From positions 2,934,498 to 2,972,601 of the forward strand of contig NZ_FSRB01000002.1 in assembly GCF_900129635.1 (NCBI RefSeq): a stretch of DNA of 38,104 nucleotides. Reading direction: 5' to 3'. This DNA is from Singulisphaera sp. GP187 (lineage in GTDB: Bacteria > Planctomycetota > Planctomycetia > Isosphaerales > Isosphaeraceae). Numbering within the stretch: the stretch's first letter is position 1; every line of letters starts with the position of its first letter. Of the stretch, positions 16,878-23,866 are shown in pieces. The translations under genes were made by a program, and so were the position numbers. The notes beneath the pieces are model-generated. The model saw only the letters and a program-made list of their open reading frames with translations, made no database searches and was not told the DNA's origin.

Positions 16878-16930
16878 GATCGGTGTAAGTGCTCGTGAGT
16901 CGATGATCGGAGTAGGTAATCGGTGCAGGG
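16878..16930. promoter_or_regulatory. Three 13-bp direct repeats upstream of RHH copy 1
   Basis: GATCGGTGTAAGT (16878-16890), GATCGGAGTAGGT (16905-16917) and AATCGGTGCAGGG (16918-16930) form an iteron-like set. The last two abut and the first is offset by 27 bases. The same layout, with divergent sequence, sits at 23041-23091 upstream of the intact copy. It is about 60 bases from the RHH start, which fits an operator for the RHH protein; a replication or partition site is a weaker alternative. Confidence 0.5.
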
Positions 16931-16978
16931 TGGTTAAACCAGGGTGGTCTTTGGTACTAACCTTGGATCTTCTGCCGG

Positions 16979-17101
16979 TTATTTCGTTTGTTCTAATGCT
17001 TGTGATTCTACTTCTTTGGTGTGGCCGATCAGGACCACGCTCGGCAATTGGTTTCGGCGGCGAGCATAGCCGAGTTCCCACCCGGAAAGAGATTCCGTGT
17101 G
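16979..17101 (-). pseudogene. Remnant of the small gene upstream of the module, copy 1
   Basis: An open minus-strand frame of 40 codons between a TGA and a TAA with no start codon. It ends LPSVVLIGHTKEVESQALEQ-TK-stop. Its end matches the 42-residue ORF at 23145-23273 (SRSVVVYDHTIEIMEHEVIEE), and the DNA is also clearly similar around 17030-17075 versus 23170-23225. It shows that the duplication unit extends upstream of the RHH gene. Confidence 0.5.
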
Positions 17102-17407
17102 TCAACCGTGACCACTTCGTAACGAATGACTTGTTGGTGACAGGATGGAAGGGTCGATGGGATCAGGGGGCCTGGCGTAACTCTTCCTGAAAGGTAGTAG
17201 GAGGCGGGCAGAGACTGGGCGTTCAAACCCTCGGCACAACACGAGCTGAGGCAGAGCCCCCCATCAATTCAGAGAGATTCCGAAGGTTACGTCACTTAGC
17301 TCGGATGCTTCCGTTGCATATCTCGGTGCTGTGGCAGGACAGATCGGCGGTTCGGTCGAGGTCTACAGGGCTGCATGGCCAGAAGATAGGTAGCCCGGCG
17401 TACGAGA
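17102..17407. other. Intergenic, no gene seen
   Basis: About 300 bases between the TPR gene end (17465) and the module remnant. No open frame here has coding character. A hairpin at its edge (17408-17436) is listed separately. Confidence 0.3.
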
Positions 17408-17436
17408 AGGCCTCGGGGTTCCTTATTCCGAGGCCT
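17408..17436 (-). terminator. Hairpin after the TPR gene
   Basis: AGGCCTCGG (17408-17416) and CCGAGGCCT (17428-17436) form a 9-bp perfect stem with an 11-base loop, about 30 bases beyond the stop of the minus-strand gene at 17465. It is placed as a terminator would be; there is no T-run. Confidence 0.45.
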
Positions 17437-17464
17437 CGACGCATCGGTCTCAATCGGATAACGG

Positions 17465-18067
17465 CTAGCCGTCGTCGCCCACTGCCTGCTCCAAGTGGAT
17501 CTCCCGGACCAGAGAGCGGAACTCGCTCACGACCACGTCGAATTCCTCGCCGTGGCTCCAGTATGCGACGTAAAGCCCACGACGCAGAGAGCGGGATTCC
17601 TCGCTGCACATGCGCCTCGCGAACTCGATGGCCTCGAAGCGTCCCATGTCTGTGAGCGGGACAACTATTAGGGGTTGATCCGAGTTTCCGCTTTCGTCGT
17701 AGCGGGCCAGCACCTGATAGCCCGCCTGGAACCGAGTTGGGGGGGGACTGCCGCAGTCGATCGCAAGCTCGTGACGTTCGGATTGGTCGGGGGTGACCCG
17801 GACCGAACGAACTTGACCTGTTCGCTTCTCAATGACGCTTCGGAGCTGATAGGCCTCGGTGTTGTCAGGGTCCAGGCGGAGGGCCTCGTTTAGATCTGCG
17901 AGAGCGAGGTCGGGCTCGTTGAGGTCGAGATGGAGGCGACCGAGGGCGGCGTATGTGGCGCTCAGGCAGAGGGTAAGCTCGGCCAGGGTCGTTGCCGGTT
18001 CGGATACCGAAGGCGTGAGGGGTGCCGGCCCGCGATCTGAGTCGACGGTCTGGCTGAGGATATCCAT
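17465..18067 (-). CDS. TPR protein with a shared C-terminal domain, 200 aa
   Basis: The start chosen is the ATG at 18065-18067 (MDILSQTVDSD); the open frame goes on upstream to 18505 but is not protein-like. Residues about 40-90 contain a TPR unit (YAALGRLHLDLNEPDLALA and DLNEALRLDPDNTEAY), so protein binding is likely. The C-terminal part (AGYQVLARYDES, then PLTDMGRFEAIEFARRM, then EEFDVVVSEFRSLVREI) resembles the C-termini of the proteins at 20267-20860 and 23867-24595 and may be a domain of its own. A hairpin follows the stop. Function unknown. Confidence 0.7.
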   Translation of the reverse strand: MDILSQTVDSDRGPAPLTPSVSEPATTLAELTLCLSATYAALGRLHLDLNEPDLALADLNEALRLDPDNTEAYQLRSVIEKRTGQVRSVRVTPDQSERHELAIDCGSPPPTRFQAGYQVLARYDESGNSDQPLIVVPLTDMGRFEAIEFARRMCSEESRSLRRGLYVAYWSHGEEFDVVVSEFRSLVREIHLEQAVGDDG

Positions 18068-18371
18068 GTTGCTTGACACCACGATTGATTTATGACTTTT
18101 TGAATTGTTCGGATTTTGTATGTTCCGGGCACTTCGAACTACCTGGGATGGACTCGGTTCGCTGGCTCGTCGAACTCGACCGGCGCGGCGTGCTGAATGG
18201 GTGAAGTGCCGACCATGATTCCCAGGTACTCGAGTGGTGTTCGATGACCAGGGCGACAGACGTCCCACCCAGTCGATCCGGCCCGAGGTACGGCTGCAGG
18301 TAGGGCCTCCGGCAGGAGACACGCGCCCAGGGATTGGGGCCCCGGGCGCGGGGTGGAGGGACGAATCGGGT
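18068..18371. other. Intergenic, no confident gene
   Basis: About 300 bases between the 196-residue gene and the TPR gene. Short AT-rich part at 18085-18125 (probable promoter area for the TPR gene). A minus-strand frame across 18139-18375 is open but lacks a ribosome site and coding bias. Confidence 0.3.
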
Positions 18372-18962
18372 TCAACCCCGGTCACCCGTCCGCCCGCCAG
18401 GCTCTCCGTTCTGCGGCACGGGCCGGAGAGCACCGGGATTCCTGGTGGGGATGAAGGCGGGGCGACGTCGGGCAAGCATGACGTCCGGACTTTTGACCTC
18501 GTCATTTGAGTCGCGCTCGGAGTAGTAGTCGGCCAGGTGCTCGGCGAGCTTCTCGAGCGAGGTGGCGGTACGTGGGCAGATCCAGCGGAGATTGGGATCG
18601 TCGTAGGTCCGTCCCCGACCGATGATCGCTCTGATCGCCCTGGCCAGCCGCTTGACTGCAGGGCCCTGGGACGATCGCAAGGTCAGGATGATCGTCGGGC
18701 GGAAGTCGGCTGGCTGAAGCTCGCCGCCGAGGGTCTCGACGAGATCCATGACTTCCGGGCTGGTAGGACAGTGATGAAGGATCAATTTCAGAGATACGCC
18801 GGTGCGCTGGGGGACCGAGACGAAGATCGAGCCGAAAGAAGGGCAGACGTCGCGGGGGCCCTTTTCATCCACCTTGATGGGGAGGTCGAGGTTGCGGTCC
18901 TTGTAGCGTTGGTCGGCGTAGCCGCCATAGATGTCCAGGAGGTGGTCGCGGAGTGGGGTCAT
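18372..18962 (-). CDS. Hypothetical protein, 196 aa
   Basis: A soluble 196-residue protein with no recognised family. The ATG has AAAGGAG about 7 bases upstream. It begins MTPLRDHLLDIYGGYAD. Residues about 45-130 alternate strands and helices (FVSVPQRTGVSLKLILHH, PTIILTLRSSQGPAVKRL). The last 25 residues are Pro/Arg/Gly-rich and probably disordered. It is followed by the TPR gene after a 300-base gap. Confidence 0.7.
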   Translation of the reverse strand: MTPLRDHLLDIYGGYADQRYKDRNLDLPIKVDEKGPRDVCPSFGSIFVSVPQRTGVSLKLILHHCPTSPEVMDLVETLGGELQPADFRPTIILTLRSSQGPAVKRLARAIRAIIGRGRTYDDPNLRWICPRTATSLEKLAEHLADYYSERDSNDEVKSPDVMLARRRPAFIPTRNPGALRPVPQNGEPGGRTGDRG

Positions 18963-19239
18963 GGGGTGCTCCTTTAGAGTGGAAGGAAAGAACTCGCTGG
19001 TCCACTGAATTGTTCGATGCCTCGGATTTTGATTGTCGAAACGTTTATGCGAGTGGGATCTCTCCGTGGCCGTCCGAGCGAAAGCCGATTCAGCATTCGG
19101 CCGGTCCTGGAAGTATGGTCCTGCTGGGAAAACGCCGCGGTGCTGTCGAGGTCGGCTCGCGGATTCAAGGGGAACGATCCGGTGGCGATAACGGGCCTTT
19201 CCACTGTCCTGTGGATGTTGAAAATTGCAGGATCAGCCC

Positions 19240-19821
19240 TCAACGAGCCATCGCCGTTCGATAAGCAGTAATCAGGGATTCGACGAGGATGTTTGCCAGA
19301 ACGACCTCGACGTAGTGGCCTTTCGAAGTACATACCTCCTCGGTATGCAGAAGGTGAGGATCATCGAGAAAATGGTCGAACCATTTCGCCATATAGACGT
19401 GCAGATGTTTTGCCGACAATCGTGGGAAGAGCCGGAGGAGTTGATCCTGCGCTCGGGCGATGATCGCACCCGCAAGGCCCCATCCGAACGTCGTGCCCGC
19501 CAGATCGCTGGCAAGTTCTTTCATCTGCTCGCGGGCCTCGGGGATGCGAGGTGGAAAGGTGGCGAGGGCGTTGGCAATCTTGCTGGCCAGGTAGAGCTGT
19601 GCCCTCAGTTCGGACCCTTCCGGGATCGACAAGAGAACGTCCGGTTTCAATCCGAACCGGGAATTGGGGCTGAACGGCTCGAGAAAAGACTCGAACTCTG
19701 AAGGAAGGCGGAGGATGTCCTGAGTGGAGACTTTACGGGACCTTCGCTTGGGCGTTGTGGGCTTCTTCGACACGGGTGATAATCCTTTCTTGAGAGGAAC
19801 GGAGACGATTCCAGGCCACAT
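19240..19821 (-). CDS. Hypothetical protein, up to 193 aa
   Basis: A mostly helical protein without a recognised family. It has a basic N-terminus (KKPTTPKRRSRK) and a helical core (ELRAQLYLASKIANALATF, SAKHLHVYMAKWFDHF). The ATG at 19819-19821 has no clear ribosome site; a GTG at 19771-19773 with AAGGA about 9 bases upstream may be the true start, giving 177 residues. It follows a decayed TPR fragment. The next 277 bases downstream (18963-19239) contain no convincing gene. Confidence 0.65.
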   Translation of the reverse strand: MWPGIVSVPLKKGLSPVSKKPTTPKRRSRKVSTQDILRLPSEFESFLEPFSPNSRFGLKPDVLLSIPEGSELRAQLYLASKIANALATFPPRIPEAREQMKELASDLAGTTFGWGLAGAIIARAQDQLLRLFPRLSAKHLHVYMAKWFDHFLDDPHLLHTEEVCTSKGHYVEVVLANILVESLITAYRTAMAR

Positions 19822-19904
19822 TCGTTCGATCCTGAATAGTCATCAAGGGTGGCGTTGAGGTCGGCCAGGGCGAGGTCGGTCATCAATAGGGTTCGTTCGA
19901 CCAA
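19822..19904 (-). pseudogene. TPR gene fragment
   Basis: A short minus-strand stretch reads LVERTLLMTDLALADLNATL, matching the TPR units of the proteins at 17465-18067 (LNEPDLALADLNEAL) and 23867-24595 (ELDFALADLDAAL). There is no extended gene around it. It is a small leftover of another copy of this gene family. Confidence 0.4.
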
Positions 19905-19985
19905 GCGATAGTGATCGCCTTGACCGGAGGATCAGTCTGGTTCGCAAGTCAGCCAGATTTTAAGGATCTAGAAGCGGCAGTCGGA

Positions 19986-20084
19986 TCAGCCGGGCCCCGC
20001 ATCGATGGCGGGTATGACCCAGGAGTAGATGCCTTCCCCGAGCTTGCCAATGCCGCGGGCCAGGAGATAGTGGACGCAGGGCAC
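19986..20084 (-). pseudogene. Decayed GP88-like start
   Basis: From a GTG at 20082-20084 the frame reads VPCVHYLLARGIGKLGEGIY, then SWVIPAIDAGPG-stop (TGA at 19986-19988). It aligns with the GP88-like start at 1-90 (LLTRGNGKLGEG, then AWSLPAIETC) with the key Asn, Leu and Cys changed to Ile, Ile and Ala. It is cut after 32 codons. The leader upstream (20085-20165) is also similar to 91-180. Confidence 0.6.
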
Positions 20085-20266
20085 TCGGGTCTTCCCTCCG
20101 GAGGTGGGTCAGCCCGCGACTTCGCCCCGAGAAGGGCGGAAGGAGCGACCACGACGAGGGGTATCCCTGGAAAATGCGGCGTGCTCGCAACGGGTGTTCT
20201 CCATGCGTCGGATCACAGCGAGGGGTATCGCGTCTGGTGCTCCCCGGTTATGGGGCGTCGCGATGA

Positions 20267-20860
20267 TCACGAAGAAGCGACCCGGTAAATCTCCACCGGC
20301 CGTGTTTCGTGCTTATAAACAACCATGTTGAAATCCGGAACATCGCCCAGGATCGTGCCTGGATACTTGTAGCGAGCTTGCCAGTCTTCATGGGCCATAC
20401 GCCTTGCATGCTCGACGGCGGCCACCCGTCCTTCTGCGGTGAGTGGGTGGGATGCGAACACATATCTCCCGCCGGTCACGAGATAGCCAGGCGGAATGCT
20501 GGTCTTGGAAGCCAGTTCCTTGAGGGTGGCCTCGGGAACGGGCGCTCCGTCCCAGAAGCGGAAGTCATGATTGCCGTCGGGCTCGAAGAAGTAGTCCAGG
20601 ACGAACAGCAACGTCTCGAGGTTGTCGCAGCACTCGTCCCAGTCGATGGCCAACTCGGAGGCGAGATGTCACGAAGCGGCGAACTCGTCGATGACTTTGA
20701 CGTACTCTCCTCGTTCACGGTACTTGATCCCCCGGACCATGTGCTCGTTCATCCTCTGGAGCCTGGCCGGATCGGGCCCACCGACCGAAGGGACTTCGGG
20801 TCGGCCGGTAGGTGTGACCGCGGAAAAGCCGACGGTTTTGTTGCCGTGGTCGTCTTGCAT
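20267..20860 (-). pseudogene. Cassette gene with an in-frame TGA, about 197 codons
   Basis: Two minus-strand ORFs, 20669-20860 (63 codons) and 20267-20653 (128 codons from a TTG), are in the same frame, separated only by TGA (20669-20671) and five codons. The joined sequence reads smoothly across it: VIDEFAAS, stop, HLASELAIDWDECC. A single change from CGA would explain the stop; recoding is less likely. The C-terminal part (HPLTAEGRVAAVEHARRM, then PDFNMVVYKHETRP) resembles the C-termini of the TPR proteins at 17465-18067 and 23867-24595. It lies 64 bases after the RHH-like gene at 20925. Confidence 0.55.
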
Positions 20861-20924
20861 GGTTGGATTCTCCCAGGATGGCAGCGGGGTGGTGCATTAT
20901 CCTATGAAATGGATAAATCGACGG

Positions 20925-21113
20925 TCAGCGCGGCGGGGGCACTTCGAAGCCCCTGGAGCGGGCAAACTCGACCAGGGCCTGGTCCAGGAGCAGGGCGGCG
21001 GGCAGGCGGGTCTGGTCCCGGAGCCGGCCGAACCAGGCCTGGAATTCGGGGCCGCCCTTGAGGACGGCCAGGGTCACCTTCTGCGGTGTAGAGTGCTGCG
21101 TAGAGTTTGACAT
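20925..21113 (-). CDS. Small ribbon-helix-helix-like protein, copy 3
   Basis: A 62-residue paralogue of the proteins at 1379-1645 and 7809-7997. Its core reads KVTLAVLKGGPEFQAWFGRL, RDQTRLPAALLLD, ALVEFARSRGFE. The strand-helix-turn-helix layout fits a ribbon-helix-helix DNA-binding dimer. It heads a cassette whose next gene is the interrupted 20267-20860. It starts about 96 bases after the stop of the two-repeat protein gene. Confidence 0.7.
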   Translation of the reverse strand: MSNSTQHSTPQKVTLAVLKGGPEFQAWFGRLRDQTRLPAALLLDQALVEFARSRGFEVPPPR

Positions 21114-21209
21114 AATGTCTCTCTTGGATACCTAAAATGGTCTGAATCGCTCGTCGAGATACCCCGGGTTTCTTTGATCAGCTGGCACGTCCTGGAACTC
21201 GTGGTTGAG

Positions 21210-22457
21210 TCACCTCGGCAAGCATCGATTCACTCTTCGCATACCGGGAGAAACTCCAGGTTGCTCTGTTGTAATCGGCATTGTGAGCGCGGAGCCGGGG
21301 CGTCGCCTGTGCTGGATTGCAGTGTCGAAAGTCCGAACTTGAGGCGATTCAGGGTAGAACTTCACGTTGGGATTTTCTTGCGGGACGGTCGTTCGGTCGG
21401 TCCCGGGCCCGGCCGTGGAGAAAGTGGAATTGCTTTCTTCGGGTGCGGGAAAAGGGGTTAGGCCGAGGAACTCCGGGGGGACCGTCGGGGCCAGGAAGGG
21501 CGTCCACTTCAAGCGCGAGGTGGAGATGGGTCGGTCGGGCCACAGACCGGCCAGGAAGAACTCGCCGTTGACGACAAGGGTGCCGGAGTAGACGAGCGTC
21601 CTGGTGGCCGGGTCGGTGGCGTGGGACAGTGCCTTCCGTCGGGCGTTGCCCAGGAGCCGGTTGGTCAGGCCGTACCAGCGGGACTCTCTGTCCCGGGCTT
21701 GCCGGAAGAACTCGGGGCTGGGGCCGGGGGCGGCCAGGGTGAGTTGGGGGGTGACGTAAATGGCGGCGGTGGGTGCACGGTTGAGGCGGGCCTGGAGTTC
21801 GGCGCGAGCGATGGCCGCCAGGGAGGTCGGGTCGCCGGTGGCCTTAAGGGTGTCCAGGTCGCAATGACGATGGATGGTGGTGATAGCGGGGGACGGAGCG
21901 GGTTCCGAGCCGATCATTTGGTCTGCCAAGCGGTGCCATTCGTGTGGCGCCAGGGGTTGGCCGTCGATGAAGACGATCCCGGTAAAGGCGAGCGCCTTCG
22001 CCATCATCCCGCCCAGGATCACTTCCGGGCGTTGATCGTGCGGCAGGTTGGAGAGGCGGATCGTTTCGGCCGAACGTTGAGAATTCAGCTGATCAGAGGC
22101 AGCCTGAAGAAGTTCCAGGTAGGCTGCCCGGCGACCCTGCCGGTCTGCTTTGCGTTTCTCGCGCCTCGGGTCGCCCTTGCCCATGACCTGCCTGGTTTGC
22201 ATCAGCCAATAGCTGCGGGCTTCCCGGGCGGCGTGGAAGAACTCGGCTGAAGGGGTCGGAGAATACACCGTGAACTTCGGACAGAGATACCAGGCTCCGC
22301 GATCGAGTCGTTCGCCGATGAGCTGGCATCGACGGGAAGTCAGGCGGTCGAGGTCGCGGCTGGTGCCCCAATCGAGTTGGTGGGTCGTGATCTCGAGGGG
22401 ATCGCCCGGGATCCGAAAGAACCAGGTTGACTGTCGCTTGATAGAGAACCTATTCAT
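21210..22457 (-). CDS. Two-repeat protein, copy 2 (intact), 415 aa
   Basis: An unrecognised protein built from two similar halves. Half one: RGAWYLCPKFTV, SAEFFHAAREARSYW, and FTGIVFIDGQPLAPHEW. Half two: AAIYVTPQLTLAAP, SPEFFRQARDRESRW, and YSGTLVVNGEFF. Each unit thus holds a Y-x-x-P strand, an EFF-x-x-AR helix with a Trp, and a G-x-V-x-x-(D/N)G strand, probably a repeated domain of about 150 residues. The C-terminal 80 residues are low complexity. The ATG overlaps the stop of the RHH regulator gene by 8 bases (ATGAATAG), so the two are translationally coupled. Its partner is therefore likely regulatory or functional. Copy 1 is at 15228-16320. Confidence 0.75.
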   Translation of the reverse strand: MNRFSIKRQSTWFFRIPGDPLEITTHQLDWGTSRDLDRLTSRRCQLIGERLDRGAWYLCPKFTVYSPTPSAEFFHAAREARSYWLMQTRQVMGKGDPRREKRKADRQGRRAAYLELLQAASDQLNSQRSAETIRLSNLPHDQRPEVILGGMMAKALAFTGIVFIDGQPLAPHEWHRLADQMIGSEPAPSPAITTIHRHCDLDTLKATGDPTSLAAIARAELQARLNRAPTAAIYVTPQLTLAAPGPSPEFFRQARDRESRWYGLTNRLLGNARRKALSHATDPATRTLVYSGTLVVNGEFFLAGLWPDRPISTSRLKWTPFLAPTVPPEFLGLTPFPAPEESNSTFSTAGPGTDRTTVPQENPNVKFYPESPQVRTFDTAIQHRRRPGSALTMPITTEQPGVSPGMRRVNRCLPR

Positions 22458-22989
22458 GTCCTTTGGCCTCGGCGTTGGCTTGACCCTGACCTGGGCCTGG
22501 CCGGTTCGGGGATACGGTCGGCGACGACTGAATCAAGAAATGGTCCGTACCAGGGTCAGGTGCCAACGAGGCGCAGGCCCCTTGAGTGTGAGCATTACCC
22601 GGCCCTTCGGCTGGTGGTGTCTCTCCGGAGGGGCCAGGGATCGCGACAGGACGAGGTGTGGCGCACTGGTTCAGGTTGGTCGCACCAGGCGGAGAGCCAG
22701 GGCCGTGACTTGCATGCGCGTCCTGGCCGGGTTCAAGGCCCGGTGCCCTCGCCAATCCGTCGGTCGGCACGGGCTCGCCCGTGAGCGGGTCGAAGGGGGT
22801 GGCCCGGTCGAGGGTGCGGACCACCAGTTCCGGCAGGCTGAGCTGGGATAGCCCGGCCAGTGCTAAGAGCCGATAGTGGAGGGCGGTGGTCACGAGGACA
22901 CGCAGGTTGCGGTAGCCGCTCGGGGTCCCGTGAGTCCGAGGTGGGGAGGATGATTGACGTTGCTGCTGGCTGGTCACGGATTTTTTCAT
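22450..22989 (-). CDS. RHH-like regulator of the duplicated module, copy 2
   Basis: A 179-residue protein. Residues about 25-60 carry an RHH-like unit: NLRVLVTTALHYRLLALAGL, then SQLSLPELVVRTLDRA. The remainder is Pro/Gly/Ala-rich and probably disordered. A fixed linker PFDPLTGEPVP follows the RHH part and is also recognisable in copy 1. The ATG has AGGAGT upstream. Three 13-bp repeats lie 52-102 bases upstream (23041-23091) and are likely its operator. It overlaps the next gene by 8 bases. It is unrelated in sequence to the smaller LKGGPEF-type RHH proteins. Function inferred from fold pattern and context. Confidence 0.65.
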   Translation of the reverse strand: MKKSVTSQQQRQSSSPPRTHGTPSGYRNLRVLVTTALHYRLLALAGLSQLSLPELVVRTLDRATPFDPLTGEPVPTDGLARAPGLEPGQDAHASHGPGSPPGATNLNQCATPRPVAIPGPSGETPPAEGPGNAHTQGACASLAPDPGTDHFLIQSSPTVSPNRPGPGQGQANAEAKGHE

Positions 22990-23040
22990 CAGGACATACT
23001 CCTGTTCTCTGTTCTATTTGGATTCCTGGTAGGGGTAGGT

Positions 23041-23091
23041 GATCTTGGTGAGTTATGTGACAGTTGATCGGAATAGGTGATAGGTGATCGT
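23041..23091. promoter_or_regulatory. Three 13-bp direct repeats upstream of RHH copy 2
   Basis: GATCTTGGTGAGT (23041-23053), GATCGGAATAGGT (23066-23078) and GATAGGTGATCGT (23079-23091). The spacing, one unit then two abutting units, is the same as at 16878-16930 although the bases have drifted. Conservation of the arrangement across the duplication argues for function, probably as binding sites for the RHH protein. Confidence 0.5.
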
Positions 23092-23144
23092 AAATAAGTT
23101 GTCTGAACCAGGTTGGTTGTTTGAGTTGCCCCTCTTCCAACCCC

Positions 23145-23273
23145 TTATTCTTCTATAACTTCATGCTCCATAATTTCAATCGTGTGGTCGTAGACGACCA
23201 CGCTCCGCGATTGGGTTGGGCCGCGAGCAGACCCTCGTTGACTGGCCGGAAGGGTGTCCGGATCGTCGAACAT
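23145..23273 (-). CDS. Small protein of the duplicated module, 42 aa
   Basis: A 42-residue ORF from an ATG at 23271-23273 (GGGGAC just upstream). It begins MFDDPDTLPASQRG and ends VVVYDHTIEIMEHEVIEE. A perfect 18-bp palindrome (GTGGTCGTAGACGACCAC, 23184-23201) lies within it. The remnant at 16979-17101 is its counterpart in the decayed module. It is too short to assign, and the palindrome could be the conserved element instead. Confidence 0.4.
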   Translation of the reverse strand: MFDDPDTLPASQRGSARGPTQSRSVVVYDHTIEIMEHEVIEE

Positions 23274-23314
23274 GTCCCCGGGGGAACGAGAGATACTCCT
23301 GTCCCGGGGCGGAA

Positions 23315-23776
23315 CTACTGCAAAGGACCAGCTGCCAAGGGTCGGTCCGTTGCCATCCCCGGGACGTCGAACCCCGGAGGGAGCGAAGGGCAAGACTTAT
23401 CATCGTTCGTCATCCATCCTCTCCGATGGGATGAGACAGTAATCGGTGAGGTGGCGGTTTGTTCTTGTCGAACGCTCTGTGCCTCGCTCAGGAGGTGCCA
23501 AGTGCCCGGCAACGCGGGGGGGATCGGCGCGAAGCCACATGCGGCCAGCTGGTGTGCACAGGCCGGGCATTCCTCCACTACGCAACCCGGGTGGTGGTTC
23601 CCGCCGATCACCACAACGCAATCGCGGCAACGCTCCGGTGGCGCTTCGGCCCAGCCGAGCCTCGTCTCCGCACCGTAAGGTACGGGCTCGAAGGGCTCTC
23701 CATGAATGATGACCGGACCGGCGGAGCACGAAATCGCCCGAACCATCACTCCTTCGCATGGTTGGCAGTTAACCAT
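23315..23776 (-). CDS. Zinc-ribbon-like protein, 153 aa
   Basis: The start chosen is the ATG at 23774-23776 (MVNCQPCEG). It holds several paired metal-ligand motifs: Cys4-x-x-Cys7, CRDC near residue 50, then NHHPGC and ECPAC. The pattern C-x-x-C ... HHPGC ... C-P-x-C is typical of small zinc ribbons that follow plasmid or phage-like genes, where they often bind nucleic acid. The C-terminal 60 residues are not recognised. It lies 90 bases after the TPR gene at 23867. Confidence 0.6.
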   Translation of the reverse strand: MVNCQPCEGVMVRAISCSAGPVIIHGEPFEPVPYGAETRLGWAEAPPERCRDCVVVIGGNHHPGCVVEECPACAHQLAACGFAPIPPALPGTWHLLSEAQSVRQEQTATSPITVSSHRRGWMTNDDKSCPSLPPGFDVPGMATDRPLAAGPLQ

Positions 23777-23866
23777 GATCGTTATCCTGGGATGAAAATG
23801 GAATCTGATCGGATGGGGCGGGCGGAGCCGCACCCATCCGCCATCTCGAATCCGGGTTCGGATGCC

